Positions 33,434-44,804 of a stretch of 64,000 nt of DNA are shown in pieces. The notes under the pieces are model-generated. The model saw only the letters and a program-made list of their open reading frames with translations. It was not told the origin of the DNA and ran no database searches. The stretch covers positions 138,376,064 to 138,440,063 of the forward strand of contig CM060961.1 of NCBI GenBank assembly GCA_030765045.1, given 5' to 3'. A program made the position numbers and the translations under genes. Positions within the stretch are counted from its first letter, which is position 1, and the number at the start of each line of letters is the position of its first letter. Source of the DNA: Tenodera sinensis (Eukaryota > Arthropoda > Insecta > Mantodea > Mantidae).

Positions 33434-34503
33434 TCATTCGCCATCCTCTGGTGACTCCGCCGATGTGCGGGAGCCTGAAGATCCCCGACGGCTCGTTGAG
33501 CGGAAGCGGGACTTCTTTGAGGAGAAAGGACTGCTCGCCCGGGGTTTAGGTCGCGAACGATTGACATTGACAGGCAGAACCATATAGCCATTGCTTGTGG
33601 ATGGCTGGTGAGCGGGCGGAAGATCTAGTTGCCGGTGCAGCTGTGTCACGGGAGGGTGGAGAGGTGCTCGTTGGTGAAACAATCTGCGTTGCAACATTAG
33701 CGACTGTAACGTGCTGAATGGCTATAGTGTGGGCAGGAGTGCGGCGGACTGCTGACATGAAACCTAGGGTGCTCGCAGGTTTCAATTGCTCAATGCGGCG
33801 ACGCGCTTCCAAAAAGTTGAGTCGTTCTTTAACTCGCAACTCCTGTATAGCCTTCTCGTCCATAAAGGTGGAACACTGACGCGAGCTTGATGGATGACTT
33901 CTCCACAGTTCACACAAACAGGACACAATGCACACTGTGCATTCCGTGTCCTCATGGGCTGGTAAGCGACAACGTATACATATAGCACGATTATTACACG
34001 AGGTTTTGGTACGACCGAACCGTTGGCACCTAAAACAACGCATGGGGCTCGGCACATACTGGCGTACGGCGGCACGTTCGTAGCCACAAAAATGTAATCA
34101 GGCAATTTAGTACCTTTGAACGTTAAAAACACCGTACACAAAGCTAACTCCTTGCCATCCTGCTTTCGAGTTAGACGGTAGGCTCGACAAACACGCTGAT
34201 CGGAGAAGCAGGTGACAATCTCCCCGTTCATCTGGTTGCTCAGACTGAAGGTGGTTACAACTACTCTACATGTGTTGAACGATTTGTGTGGGGCTACCTT
34301 AAGAGTTGCTGGGTCTGGTCTGCCGTGTTAGTTTCCATCAACAGCGTACCGTCTCTTAGTCTCGTCACGGTGTGCAGCTGGCCGCATACCCTATCTATCT
34401 CGCGTTTGATATAGAATGGGCTAATATCCTTAATCGTCTTCTCCTCACAAGTCAATGTCACAAGAAGAAAAGGTTCAAAGAAAGGGCTTTTACGCGGATA
34501 CAT
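33434..34503 (-). pseudogene. LINE-2 ORF1, gag-like, frameshifted
   Basis: Starts MYPRKSPFFEPF at 34503 and contains the block RDGTLLMETNTADQ, which matches RNGTLLVEANSASQ of LINE-1 ORF1. After a frame break the middle (34231-33782) has ELALCTVFLTFKGTKLPD, followed by knuckles CFRCQRFGRTKTSC (His replaced by Arg), CIRCRLPAHEDTEC and a third Cys-rich repeat. The segment EKAIQELRVKERLNFLEARR is the counterpart of the basic segment in LINE-1. A Ser/Pro/Arg-rich tail runs to about 33434. Confidence 0.8.
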
Positions 34504-35255
34504 GATTAATTGGACCCCCTTCCGGAAACGTCAATGTTAGCCTACCATCCGGGTGTCAAAGAGAAAAGTCACCAAATCTCCACGGTCTGTGCCGTCATGG
34601 AGACACCTCCATGACCAACCTCAAGGGGTACTTCAGAGGGACTACCCTCCAATCTCCACTGCTTGTCCACATGGGTAAACCGTTCACCACGCACACCCCG
34701 GCAGTATGCCCCTACCACAGGAATAACCGCCTGTGGCTCCCCAATTTAGGCCACGCTACCTCAGCGGAGTCAGCGTGGATTAGGGGACTTGTTGATTACA
34801 CCGGGGTTTCGTCAACGGTAACACATCCGGCCGGTGATACTAACCCGACGGCACACGGCCGCCGGGCAATTAACACAGACCAGGGCCTTAGAGAGCTACG
34901 TGGGTGAACATGATGGTGTTGACGGGCTCCACATCTAAGGCTACACATGAGGGTAGTGTGAAGAGTCCGACCAACCTTCGCGCCTGATAGCTCCGAAGAG
35001 CACACAAGTCGGGGGCCACGCTGAAACCGTGGGACAGGACCACGGAGACAGGAAAGATCCCTGCTGGTAAGACAGGAGTTATAAACCTTACAAACTAATA
35101 ATCATAATAAACGTAGAGGAGGAAGAGTGCGATGAGTAGAGGTCGAACCAACTACATGTGGCGCAGTTGAGAGCGTCATAGGTGTGAAATGAGGGTGGGC
35201 GGCTAGGGACCCCGGGTGCACCTAACCCGTACCTACCGTAGTAGGCCCCTGGTAG
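34504..35255 (-). promoter_or_regulatory. LINE-2 5' UTR
   Basis: On the minus strand it starts CTACCAGGGGCCTACTACGG and then TAGGTACGGGTTAGGTGCAC; the first 55 bp align with LINE-1's start. It is longer than the LINE-1 5' UTR (about 750 against 445 bp). Promoter function is inferred. Confidence 0.55.
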
Positions 35256-35268
35256 CTAAAACTCTTAG
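35256..35268 (+). repeat. Target-site duplication of LINE-2, right
   Basis: CTAAAACTCTTAG; partner 29031-29043. Confidence 0.9.
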
Positions 35269-36255
35269 ATACACCACAAAGAACAAAAAATAAACAAAAT
35301 AAATAAAAATACCGAGAAATCAATACACAAAAGTAGTGTTGAGCAAGTACAAATACAATTAGAGGAAAGTGCATGTAAAGTATGAGTTATATTTTGAGCT
35401 AAGAATCAGGTTGTCAGTTCTATCACTTTTGCACAACACCAAGCAACCGTTAACTTATTTTTGTAATATAATTTTCAGAAACACATACAGAATAACCAAC
35501 CCAAATTTGGTTGCCATGCATTCAATAATGTGTAACCAGAATTTCTATGGTGCTATGTGTTACTTTATTCAGTTTCCTAATTACGTCCCACAATCCTTAA
35601 AGATATTAAAAAATGGGGTGGGCATCAATTTGTAAAAATGAGTTGAGATACAGTGTTATAAATATCTGCTTGTTGATGACAGAACTCCTAGCCTCTCTGT
35701 TAACACGAGAGTCCGTCATTCCATTCAGATACACACATTAACATAGGCGTCCTAACCTAACAAGGACTAAATTTCAATGGCTCAGGAACCTGTCATCCCG
35801 TTCAATGTATGAGTACGGACTAACCTAGGCATGCGTCATAGTTTACGCCATACGCTCATCTGCGACAAGTTTGAATCAGGTATAATAGCTTTCCCGAAAT
35901 TTGTTTTATTTGGTACCCTATACAAATTTATACAATTAATATGCTTCATAAATAAGTTATGACATTGACTAACAGCGTTTAGTCATAATCTAAAGGAGCT
36001 TTGGCGGGCATAACCTGACAAAATTACCAGTTTTAGAACTCCAGAATGTTCTCTTTCTGAGTATTTGAGGCAGGCATTGTCACTGTTGATACAGGTAAAC
36101 ACGAACAAAATATTACTCGTAAAACAATACTGCTCTAAAGCGCGTCTTAACCTTGGAAGACAGTAAGGGCAAAATGTTGCAACAACAGATGTCTCGAAGT
36201 TGCGACTCTCCTCCAGGACCCCGACCCCCTGAGTCCTGTACTTAGCCCTTCAACT
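35269..36255. other. No gene recognised
   Basis: AT-rich spacer. An 88-codon ORF at 35369-35635 has no recognised motif. Confidence 0.4.
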
Positions 36256-36259
36256 GTTG

Positions 36260-36810
36260 CTTGACCAGCACTTTTAACTTTGGTTCGCTTCACGCCTTTG
36301 TCACTGTATGGCCTAAATTTACAAATGACTCATTTGTATAAACAATTGATTTCCCGTGGTCTTTAAAGCTTTTTATGTCTTATAAATGCCTAAGTTGCCA
36401 TCGGATAATATCGTCTCTTTCTATTAATATGTACTTAATACCCCTTCTTTCATATTCAAACCTCAAATCATTTAAGAATCGACTCAGAGTGACACCTGAG
36501 AAATTTGGTAGCGTATCATCTCCGTTGACCCAAGGCATAGTTATGTTCAACGTTAGTGGAATATTTTTAAACAACAATGAATGAACAGTTCGCTCACTCT
36601 GCTTTGCTCTGTTCCATCATATTGCGTTAATCTAGCGTTTTTGTTTTATCTTATTTTATTTTCCCGCCCCTTTCGCTTTTTTATCGATGGCGTTCTTAGA
36701 GGAACTTTCATTAGTTCCTTTATAATCCTATAGACTACTGCTTCTGAACGCCCGATAGCCTTGGATGTTTCTTTTACTACCTTAGTAATGCTCATTTTAC
36801 TTGAAAAAAT
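36260..36810 (-). pseudogene. IS630/Tc1-like transposase relic, minus
   Basis: Minus-strand reading from about 36800 downwards: KVVKETSKAIGRSEAVVYRI (helix-turn-helix), a basic linker ending SIKKRKGREN, frame breaks, LPNFSGVTLSRFLNDLRFEY, then IKYILIERDDIIRWQLRHL, a stop, and DHGKSIVYTNESFVNLGHT. The last is the region of the first catalytic aspartate ('iYtDEswvn.gHt' in related proteins as I remember them); here the residue is Asn (YTNES), so the catalytic Asp is lost. This is the same protein type as the fragment at 2622-2937 but covers more of the protein. Terminal repeats were not found. Confidence 0.55.
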
Positions 36811-37119
36811 AATCTAACACATTCACAATTATTTTGGTTCCTTACTTTATGATTTACCAATATATCATATCTTCCTCTAATTAATTATCAAACATGTTAA
36901 ATAAAGAATCTAATAATATATCACAGATTCCACAAAAAACGTCCGCACTTCATTACCAACTGATGATAACTTTTACTGCTGCCTTCCGTGTCATGCCCGC
37001 GCCGAAGTGAATAGGTGAATAACTCCGTTTGCCTTACACGATGAAAGGAAGAGGTTACAGGCTTCTGGTTTATTTTAAAAACTGTCTCCAGCCAGGTAGC
37101 TACACTGAGTTTACTCCGC

Positions 37120-37437
37120 AACAGCCCTTTGCGGGCCAAGGCTAACCGCCCGGTCGCTGCGACCCCCACCTCTGTCCACTACAGGCGTCATGAGTGGGGT
37201 GCAGTACTGTAGGGTAGGACGTGGTCAGCGCCCCGATCCCTATGCGGCCTTTGCGATCTGAGGTCACTACTTCTTTATTCAAGTAGCTCCTCCATTGGGG
37301 ACCTAACGAGGCTGATTGCACCCCGTGCCAGGTCTTCGAGCGGGTAATTATAAAAAAAAACCATGCTGGTACCGGGAATCGAACCCGGGCCCTCCTCGCC
37401 GAAGGCAAGCGTGCTACCAACTGCGCTACGAGGCCGT
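37120..37437 (-). mobile_element. SINE-B, minus
   Basis: Minus-strand head: GACGGCCTCGTAGCGCAGTT with A box TAGCGCAGTTGGTAGC and an intact B box GGGTTCGATTCCC. The body matches 27702-28047 (reverse complements of GGGTGCAGTACTG and GGTAGGACGTGGTCAGCGC). It lacks a long microsatellite tail. ORFs at 37142-37568 are reading through the SINE. Confidence 0.8.
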
Positions 37438-38400
37438 CTGCATGCTGGGAATAGAAATAGCAAATATCGGGCTATAACTGAAAAACAGGTTTTCTGTAGA
37501 AATTTGGGCTTACAGAAACGCATAATGACTAAAAGGCATATAATCTGACAGAGAAAAGAATTCTGCATCGGATAATGTGCTCAAAGCTGAAAATTATAAC
37601 AACTGAATATTTACAGCATGCTATTAGGAACCTGGCAACAACGGAAGAGCAGAAAAGGACGAAGCTAATGACAACCTTATGTGCTAGATAGAGACATATA
37701 TATCCCAGTTAACTCCATACTGCTTCCTAATGATGAGACGGGCTATAGTTATTCTAATCTGTATGCAGTTCGGCTATAGATAAACTAATTTGTACAAAAC
37801 ATGTGTAAACAGTCGCTGATAAACTGATGAAAATCAGTTAAACTACGCCTTAATATCACGTAAACCTGTCATGTGAACGTTATTAAGTTTCGGCTCCTTG
37901 AGTAACTGCACGAGTCTACAAGAGAATCTTGAACCGTATCAGACTGTACTCGTATTTCAAGATGGCTACGCTCCCACAATGCCGTATTTGGCCTACCTCA
38001 TCTTTGTTTAAAGATAAAGTCTCACTGAGAAGAAACAATAGCAGTTTAAATAGCGTATACGCTCGTATTTATTCTCAGCAAAGTAAGAACACACAAGGAA
38101 TTTCAAACAGAAGAACGATTACTACATAATCGATATCAGAGGGTAGACCGACGAATATTAGATGAACTCGCAGTGCCTTTGTTCTTTTGTGCGGGCCGTG
38201 AAAACTTCAGTAATAATCGTTCCTATGTTAGTGCTACTGCGATTATCGTTTAAAAATACGGTTGGTCTTGGAAAACTTTCATAGACACTACATAAAATTA
38301 AATAGAGTGTAAATTGGAATTAAACGCTAAACAATAATTTTTCCCTAGTTCAAAGGTTATTTGTACCAAGTTTGATGAAAATTTGTGTAACGGTTTAGAA
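37438..38400. other. No gene recognised
   Basis: AT-rich spacer; nothing supported. Confidence 0.4.
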
Positions 38401-38418
38401 GCTTTTAACAAGCGCGCG

Positions 38419-38420
<2 letters not shown>

Positions 38421-38495
<75 letters not shown>
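38421..38495. repeat. (CA)n microsatellite
   Basis: About 75 bp of CA units preceded by AACAAGCGCGCGAA. Not clearly part of repeat Z. Confidence 0.95.
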
Positions 38496-38498
<3 letters not shown>

Positions 38499-38626
38499 AT
38501 GACTTAAGTGCTGTACGTACGAATATGTTATATCAGACTGAAGTGTGTGGTATCCAAACCTTCTGATAACTCTTATACAAAAAATTTTACTTTATTATCC
38601 TTTCTGCTTATGTTGCATTAAACAAG

Positions 38627-38636
38627 ATCAGAAATC
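38627..38636 (+). repeat. Target-site duplication of LINE-4, left
   Basis: ATCAGAAATC, identical to 39058-39067. Confidence 0.85.
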
Positions 38637-39057
38637 CTTTTCTGCATCTCCAAAGACTGAAAAGAAGAGATCAAGTTAACATCACTCGGCTTAGAATTGG
38701 ACACTCCAAACTAACACACAGTCATCTTCTCACCAAGGACCAACCTCCAAATTGTGCCAACTGTGATACTCCTCTAACCATCAACCACATCCTTATAGAT
38801 TGCCCACAATACAGCAGATATAGACAGCATGCCGGCATTTCCAGTCTTCATCATGCAGTCAATACACCGAATATGATCAGCAAGACTCTACAGTTTATGA
38901 AGAACATAAAACTTTCAAATTTACTGTAAATGTCAACATAATGTAAAATGTGTATGTGTAATTGTAAGTTAATATCCACAATGTATTACTATGTATGGTC
39001 GTGATAAGACCGTGCTGTCAAAACGACCTTAAATAAATATTTACAAAAAAAAAAAAA
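38637..39057 (+). mobile_element. LINE-4, 5'-truncated jockey-like element with poly-A tail
   Basis: 421 bp flanked by a 10-bp duplication. It holds the last 97 codons of an ORF2, a short 3' UTR with AATAAA (39031-39036), and a poly-A run (39045-39057). A true poly-A tail sets it apart from LINE-1, LINE-2 and LINE-3, which end in short repeats. Confidence 0.85.
38639..38929 (+). CDS. LINE-4 ORF2 C-terminus
   Basis: Open frame to TAA at 38927-38929. The peptide has RRDQVNITRLRIGHSKLTHS followed by the zinc motif CANCDTPLTINHILIDC and a short helix-like end. This is the usual C-terminus of jockey-clade ORF2 proteins (TRLRIGHT.lTH..., then C-x2-C-x8-H-x4-C). All upstream catalytic domains are missing. 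The frame is undamaged, so the insertion is fairly recent. Confidence 0.85.
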   Translation, partial: FLHLQRLKRRDQVNITRLRIGHSKLTHSHLLTKDQPPNCANCDTPLTINHILIDCPQYSRYRQHAGISSLHHAVNTPNMISKTLQFMKNIKLSNLL

Positions 39058-39067
39058 ATCAGAAATC
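39058..39067 (+). repeat. Target-site duplication of LINE-4, right
   Basis: ATCAGAAATC; partner 38627-38636. Confidence 0.85.
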
Positions 39068-39391
39068 AGCAAAGCAACATCTATATTGAAAACTGAAATC
39101 ATTTTTCTTGATCGCACACTACATGTCTTTTCCGAAGAGGTTAACCTAGGATTGTTGTCATTGATTTTACAGCGAGGAACAGGTTGACGTTTGTACCACT
39201 GCGTTTGAAACACATTGAAACACTGGTGGTTGGACGGTTACATGAATACAGACTAATGTTGGTGCTTGAAAAGCGAAGTACCTCTCATGCTAATCACACA
39301 AGTGCAAAAGGAAGGACATTACTTCGTGTAGAATAATATCAATTGTTGGCAATTCTTGTGAAATGTACGTACACTATGTTTAGAATTAATA

Positions 39392-39399
39392 GTTATAAT
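39392..39399 (+). repeat. 8-bp target-site duplication of hAT-2, left
   Basis: GTTATAAT; partner ATTATAAT at 40477-40484, 7 of 8 matching. Confidence 0.7.
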
Positions 39400-40476
39400 C
39401 AGGGAGCGGGGAATGATATTAACAGCACAGAGTACACAGTCGACAGCTGGCGTGAGGGTTGAGGAAACGTCACGCCCACCCCTACACAACAGCCTGTTTC
39501 TTGCGACTGTCGTATGTTATATTTGGTTTTCTTTTTTTTCTTCTCTTTATTGTGTCTGTCCAATAACACAAAATAGTTTACTTTCTCTATGAAGAAAGCT
39601 GCCACAGCAATACAGTTAGCATTTCCAAAACTGAAACTTGTCTAGCACATAGTCTCCACCAAGCTGCGGAAGAAATGATATCCTTTCTTCCGGATGTAAA
39701 TGCTTTTATAGCCAACACGAAAAAGATATTTCGCAAAAAACCCTCCAAAATCAAGATACTTAAACAGATGGCACCTGGAATTCCCTTACCTCCACAACCA
39801 AATGTAAGTCGGTGGGGGACATGGCTATAGGCTGCAGTATATTATACTCAATATTATAACAGAATTGTAAACATAATAAAAGTCTGTGACGTGGAGAAAA
39901 GTGTCGCAATACATGCAGTGAAGCAAATAATTACACCAGCCTTGTTTGAAGGTCTTTCATACATTGAGAAGAATTTCAGTAATATAGTAACCGCAATAAC
40001 ATATTAAGTCATGTGCATAAAAATGCTCGAGACTATTAAGACAATAGAACAAGTTTCAGGGACACAGAGTAATGTTCTTGTACGCTCCTGTTACGTCTGG
40101 AACGTAGTTTTTCAAAATACAAAACCTTTCTGCGAGCAAATTGGAGGCGACTTACTTTCCATAAATTTAGGAAATACATTATTGCACATTGCAATAACCG
40201 CTCACGATGATGTATCTAGCTAAAATTCTGGACATTAAAACCTTAATAAAAATCAAGTTAATTGCGTGCTTCAAATGGGTAAACGTTCATTATTTGCTGC
40301 CTAGTAACGCCCCTTAACCCTAGGTATTCCTACCTTTGAAGCATGGTGTGTACTCTGTGCTGTCTTCCAGTCGACTTGTTTACAAGAGCACTGCAAGGTC
40401 GCCGGCCGGCGCTTCTACTTCCCGTTGTAGATGCACGATTAACTTGATGGATTTCTTACTAAAACCCCGTTCCCTG
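39400..40476 (+). mobile_element. hAT DNA transposon (hAT-2), complete ends
   Basis: 1077 bp. The left end CAGGGAGCGGGG and the right end (reverse complement CAGGGAACGGGG) form a 12-bp terminal inverted repeat with one mismatch, flanked by an 8-bp duplication. CAGGG ends and an 8-bp duplication are hallmarks of the hAT superfamily. A subterminal block CAGCACAGAGTACACA occurs near both ends in opposite orientation (39432 and about 40360). Inside is a decayed transposase piece. With only about 1 kb it lacks most of the gene and cannot move on its own. A second copy of the family is split at 5896-6147 and 12524-12890. Confidence 0.8.
39640..40215 (+). pseudogene. hAT-2 transposase fragment
   Basis: The readable core starts CLAHSLHQAAEEMISFLPDV (about 39640), then IANTKKIFRKKPSKIK, APGIPLPPQPNVSRWGTWL (around 39780-39825), a TAG stop, AAVYYTQYY and, after more breaks, AVKQIITPALFEGLSYIEKN. 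The order 'C.aHaLhr.aE' then 'fPxxPLPPxPv.tRWGTWL' is what I know from insect hAT-type transposases. It belongs to the middle of the protein: BED finger, most of the catalytic region and the C-terminal dimerisation domain are absent or unreadable. The location inside a CAGGG/8-bp element supports the call independently. Confidence 0.65.
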
Positions 40477-40484
40477 ATTATAAT
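40477..40484 (+). repeat. 8-bp target-site duplication of hAT-2, right
   Basis: ATTATAAT; partner 39392-39399. Confidence 0.7.
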
Positions 40485-40531
40485 ATACATCACATACTAA
40501 AGCATGACAATTATTTCGCAGGATATATTAT

Positions 40532-40534
<3 letters not shown>

Positions 40535-40609
<75 letters not shown>

Positions 40610-40622
40610 GCTCTCTCTCTCC
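40535..40622. repeat. Compound microsatellite (CA)n-(TA)n-(CT)n
   Basis: CA units at 40535-40564, TA units at about 40569-40603, then CT-rich to 40628. It lies directly at the 5' edge of the RTE fragment. Confidence 0.9.
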
Positions 40623-40628
40623 CTCTCT

Positions 40629-41440
40629 CATTCCGCATAGAAAGTGGAGTTCGCAAAGGCGATCCAATCTCTCCCAAACTTTTCACCTGTGTGATGGAAG
40701 GTATATTCCGAAAAATGAAGTACAGCAAAAACAATTTGTAATAAACTTGGATGAACGCAAAATAATAAATTCAAGATTTGCCGACGATGTTGTTCTATTA
40801 GCCAAAACACCGAAAGAACTACTCAAAATGCTGGACCAACTATGTGAACATAGTAAATCTGCAGGTCTTTCATTAAACAAACTAAAAAATGTAGATTGTA
40901 TCTGACTAGCAACACAAATATTAATTGATGAAATACCCCTCACATATGTAAACCGATATACATACCTGGGACAGCTAATAAACCTTCAGGACAAAATGGA
41001 GAAGGAAATTCAAAGGAGAATCTCTCTGGCCTGGAGGGCATTTTGGGATCTTAAGTTTATATCCTAAACAAAACGCTAAGCACACAAATTAAATTCCACG
41101 AATTGGAAATTTGTGTCTATCCTGTATTACTCTATGGGTGTCTGACATGGTCACTAACAACACATCAGAAAAACGAAGTCCAAATATGCCAGCGGAAGAT
41201 GCAACGCAAACTCCTGGGGGTATCTCCGGAAGACAGAATCACTACTGTGAGTATAACCAGTTATCACTGACAAAAGATCTGACACAATTAGCCACAAGAT
41301 TAAAATGGAAATGGGGAGGCCACATGGTGAGATTACAGGTAGACATATAAGCTACTATGTGGGACTCCCGTTTAGGAAAACGACTACAAGGAAGACCGAG
41401 ATGCAGATAGACAGACCTCTTCAAGGACGTTCAATAAAAA
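40629..41440 (+). pseudogene. RTE-like reverse transcriptase fragment
   Basis: Frameshifted plus-strand coding begins ESGVRKGDPISPKLFTCVME (RT box with GDP.SP), then SRFADDVVLLAKTPKELLKM (active site FADD), CEHSKSAGLSLNKLK, RYTYLGQLI, ISLAWRAFW, and VYPVLLYGCLTWSL. This set, in this order, is characteristic of RTE/BovB-like LINEs. A TGA after the AGLSLN block, and more stops after 41060, break it. The endonuclease and the first RT motifs are missing. The right limit (about 41440, near RPRCR-like and RPLQ) is approximate. Confidence 0.8.
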
Positions 41441-43400
41441 ACTTTCTCCATACTTTTCGTCAGATTAATACACATTTCGACCACAATTTCCAGATATTGT
41501 ACAAAACGCTTTGCTCTACTCAAATGCCTTTAAACTTATCTGTTAAATCTCCACACACGAAAAAGTTAAAAACTGAATACGTTTTACAATTTGTTCCTTT
41601 TAATTTGTCTCTTATATTATTTTAGAGTGGAAACGGTATTTTATGGAATACCTTCTGCATGTTTGTGAACAGTTTCTCCTTGTAATGGCACGTATCTTAA
41701 AACATTTGCAGTAGAGACCACATATATTTGAGTTAATAGAAGGTTCATTATAAACTGGATACAGATTCTTTTACACCATATTAAAGTTACGTATGTACCT
41801 CTGAATAAATTCTCTATGAGTATTTACTTGATTGTAAGAATAAAACCGAGTATACGTCCTGTGAGATCTATCAAATGCTTAAAATTGATGGAGAGTTATG
41901 CTGACCCCAAGAAAGCTCTTCAAAACTGATTACGAACAGAAAAAAGACATGATTTGTTTACGCAAATATTACAACATTAAAAAAGGCGGAAACTTGCAGC
42001 AAAAGAAGCATTATGTGCAGAAAGAGAAGGTCATTAAAGAACAAAGAGAACAGTAATACTCCACATTACTACGAGTGCCTTGACATTTAGAGGTCGAGGG
42101 TCAACAAGAGCGCGACGGGAAAGCTATCCACAGCATAGCGGAGATGGATGACCCACAAATTGTCACGAGCTGGAAGTGGAATGCATCAGCAACAGTTCAA
42201 ACAAGAGAGTTTACCAGAATGCTTCCGAAGTGTAACAATGGAGAGATGCAAGCATTTCATCAATGTGGCTGAGGCATGATGTTTATATTTTAGCAAGCAG
42301 AAAACGCAAATATAGGTGTTGAACTGAACCAGTATTGTCTCTAAAATGAGCAGCAGAGCTGTCTATCAAAATAAAAGTTTGTACCAGTCACCTTCTGACG
42401 CTGTCTGTAATACGGCGTTCAATGAATCAAATCTCCTGTCCCATTTTCCCAGGAATGCTTGGCCGGGTATGGCTGACAAATTTATTGGAGACTAATAATT
42501 ACGAGGTTAATATTTGAAGTAAGTTGCCTACTGTGTGTCAATGTAGTGCAACAGTTTCTAACTCTTAGTATGGCAAACTGCAACCTTTTGAGTATTAAAC
42601 CTTCTAACTGGTGACGTATCAATATTTTACGGTTTAAACTGTTTCCGTAATGACAATGAGAAGTGTAAATTGCTGTCAGTCACCGGAATGCTAGTCGAAG
42701 TTTCCTGGCAGCGACCGCTAAGTATATGTAGGTATAATCCGAGCACGGTCTTTAAGTGCAACTAACAACTAATAATTAATCGGTCACATTGAATACTTCT
42801 GTAATTCTGCAAAACACGAGGGAAAGGAAAATAACTTTAGAAATATACACCCTTTTATCAACTTAGATTCTCCTGCATGACTCCCTCCAAAGTTCCTAAT
42901 TTGCTTTGCTAAACTCCAAACTTTCCATATTCCCATAAAAGACAATTTTACATTGGGTGACTTGTTAAATTCTCAGTATTTTGTTATCTTTCCGTTTTTC
43001 AGGACTTATGTCTATGTGATATTCTACATCGATATTACTCCTGAACATAACTGATTTCCAGATACCTATGCCTTAAGCTAATGGAATTTTTGTCGTCTTA
43101 AATCACCAGAATCCTAATTACCTTAGCCGCACTGGCTTAGTCATTACTTATGCTGAACACATAATTTAGCTAATTTAGCTCATTTTTCTCAGGACAAAAT
43201 GTAAGCCATGCTTTTTAAAATTATGCATTGATTATAACATAAAATTATTATTTATTACATTATTTATCTAGTGACAATTTTTATAACATTATTAATCTTG
43301 TTATGAATAATTGAGGTGTTAAGCTTTAGCTTTACCGTACGCTATCCTACGAAGGGTTAGGTATTTATCTGATGAAAATTGTAACCTCGAGTGGATTTCT
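41441..43400. other. No gene recognised
   Basis: About 2 kb of AT-rich DNA without a supported feature. Confidence 0.4.
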
Positions 43401-43404
43401 TCTT

Positions 43405-43630
43405 CTTATTATTTGTTGTTTTAACGACCCTGTCAATTGCCAGAATCACATCAGCGTCACCTGTGTGCCGGTATTTCGTCCCGTAGGAGTTCTTTTACAG
43501 GCCAGTAAATCTAATGACATGGAACTGTCGTTTTTAAGCACACTTAAAAACCATCGATCTGGGCCGGATTTGAACCCGCAACCTTGGTATTAGTAGGCCA
43601 GCTTCTAACCAACCGAGTCACCCAGTTTAT
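43405..43630 (-). mobile_element. SINE-A, minus
   Basis: Minus-strand head: CTGGGTGACTCGGTTGGTTA and B box GGGTTCAAATCC. The body has GATTTACTGGCCTGTAAAAG, GAACTCCTACGGGACG and GGCAATTGACAGGGTCG. The 3' end reads GTTAAAACAACAAATAATAA. Good preservation except in the middle of the head. Confidence 0.8.
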
Positions 43631-44159
43631 TAAGACAATTCCATGAATAAAAGCTAATGGATTATTTAAAAACTAATTAATTTCCCATTGTTTAAATTCA
43701 AATCACCATTGTGTCAGCTGTCAGATCACGGTATTAGTACCAAAAAATGAACAATCAAGTATGTTATGGAGTACCATTCAATGTTACCAAAAGTGGGAAA
43801 GAGAAAATAGTTAATCTCAAAGTAAGCTTACACCAGAACATAACAAAGATACACATTTACTCACATAATTTATTTGGAAACAGTTATTATTTGAATGTGC
43901 TTAGGTTAAAAACACAATTAGAAGAATGTAGCCTATTAATAACTGCATACGGATACACTTACGGCTATGTAAGGAGATAACTTTTTATCCCATAAATTCA
44001 CATGATTTCAAGCAAATAAAAGGCAAACGACGCTGAGCGGTCCATATTCCAGACATTGTTAAATGTTATTGGTCAACACTTAACATACCGGTGTATGAAA
44101 GGAAAATGACTCCTACTTTCCAGGTTCCATATATGTTAAAGCATAATCATCACCATCAT
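43631..44159. other. No gene recognised
   Basis: A 77-codon ORF at 43747-43980 starts at ATG and ends cleanly but has no recognised domain or splice context. Confidence 0.3.
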
Positions 44160-44445
44160 AATCATCAAGGTATAAACCATTTGGGTTTGTTTCGCCTTCT
44201 ACTACTTGGTCTCTCCACGTTTTCCTCAGCCGTCCCAACATCCCGTATGCCCTGGGTTTGTACTTGAGAATCACTTGTAGGTGTATGTGAGTCCTCCATT
44301 CTCTCTACATGCTCTCTCCAATTTATTCTGTATTTTTCAATCTCACCTAGTACACTAAATATTCCCAGTTCTTTTCTTACATCTTCATTTCGTTTTCTAT
44401 CTCTCAAAGTGTACCCCACTACGGATCTGAGAAATCCCACAGCTT
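44160..44445 (-). pseudogene. RTE-like ORF C-terminal relic, minus
   Basis: Minus-strand 91-codon frame: GFLRSVVGYTLRDRKRNEDV, then RKELGIFSVLGEIEKYRINW and REHVERMEDS. This is the common post-RT tail of RTE-like LINEs in arthropods ('rFLR.v.GyTl.DrkRNedIR..L.i....i..Yr..W..HveRM.d.r.P'). The last 35 residues are degraded. Confidence 0.75.
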
Positions 44446-44466
44446 AATCTGTACTAATATTACGAG

Positions 44467-44531
44467 GAGAGAGAGAGAGAGAGAGAGATAGGGGGCAGAG
44501 AGAGAGAGAGAGATAGGGGCCAGAGAGAGAG
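44467..44531. repeat. (GA)n-rich tract
   Basis: GA units interrupted by two copies of ATAGGGG(G/C)CAGAGAGAGA. Imperfect microsatellite. Confidence 0.9.
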
Positions 44532-44804
44532 AATGTAGTAATCTAAAAATGGTCAGCCGATTATGATAATGCTTTCACCTTTGGAAAGGTCGTGCTCCTT
44601 CCGATATCCATAGGCACTGCGGCAGGTTAAATGAAAAATGACTAAAGCCCTATAGTAAATATTAATGTGAATTCAACCATCTGTAAATTATCTTCAGTCA
44701 AGCTGAGGTTAGTACTTTGATTGTATAAACCTTAACCCAAGTGCATGCCATTTTGATCTAAAATCAAATACGATTGTGAATTTTCTTAAATTAGTTTAAT
44801 TGAG

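Larger units (their letters stand above)
29044..35255 (-). mobile_element. Full-length, decayed LINE-2 (jockey superfamily, RNase H), minus
   Basis: A 6212-bp span between perfect 13-bp duplications, including a later 755-bp insertion (30483-31237). Minus-strand order: 5' UTR (35255-34504), ORF1 with zinc knuckles (34503 to about 33434), ORF2 (about 33380 to 29318), and a 3' UTR ending in (CACT)n (29044). It resembles LINE-1 in gene order, knuckles and the 5' 55 bp. The proteins are clearly different and the 3' end and tail are unrelated, so this is a sister family. A 61-bp end of the same family is at 23115. Confidence 0.9.
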
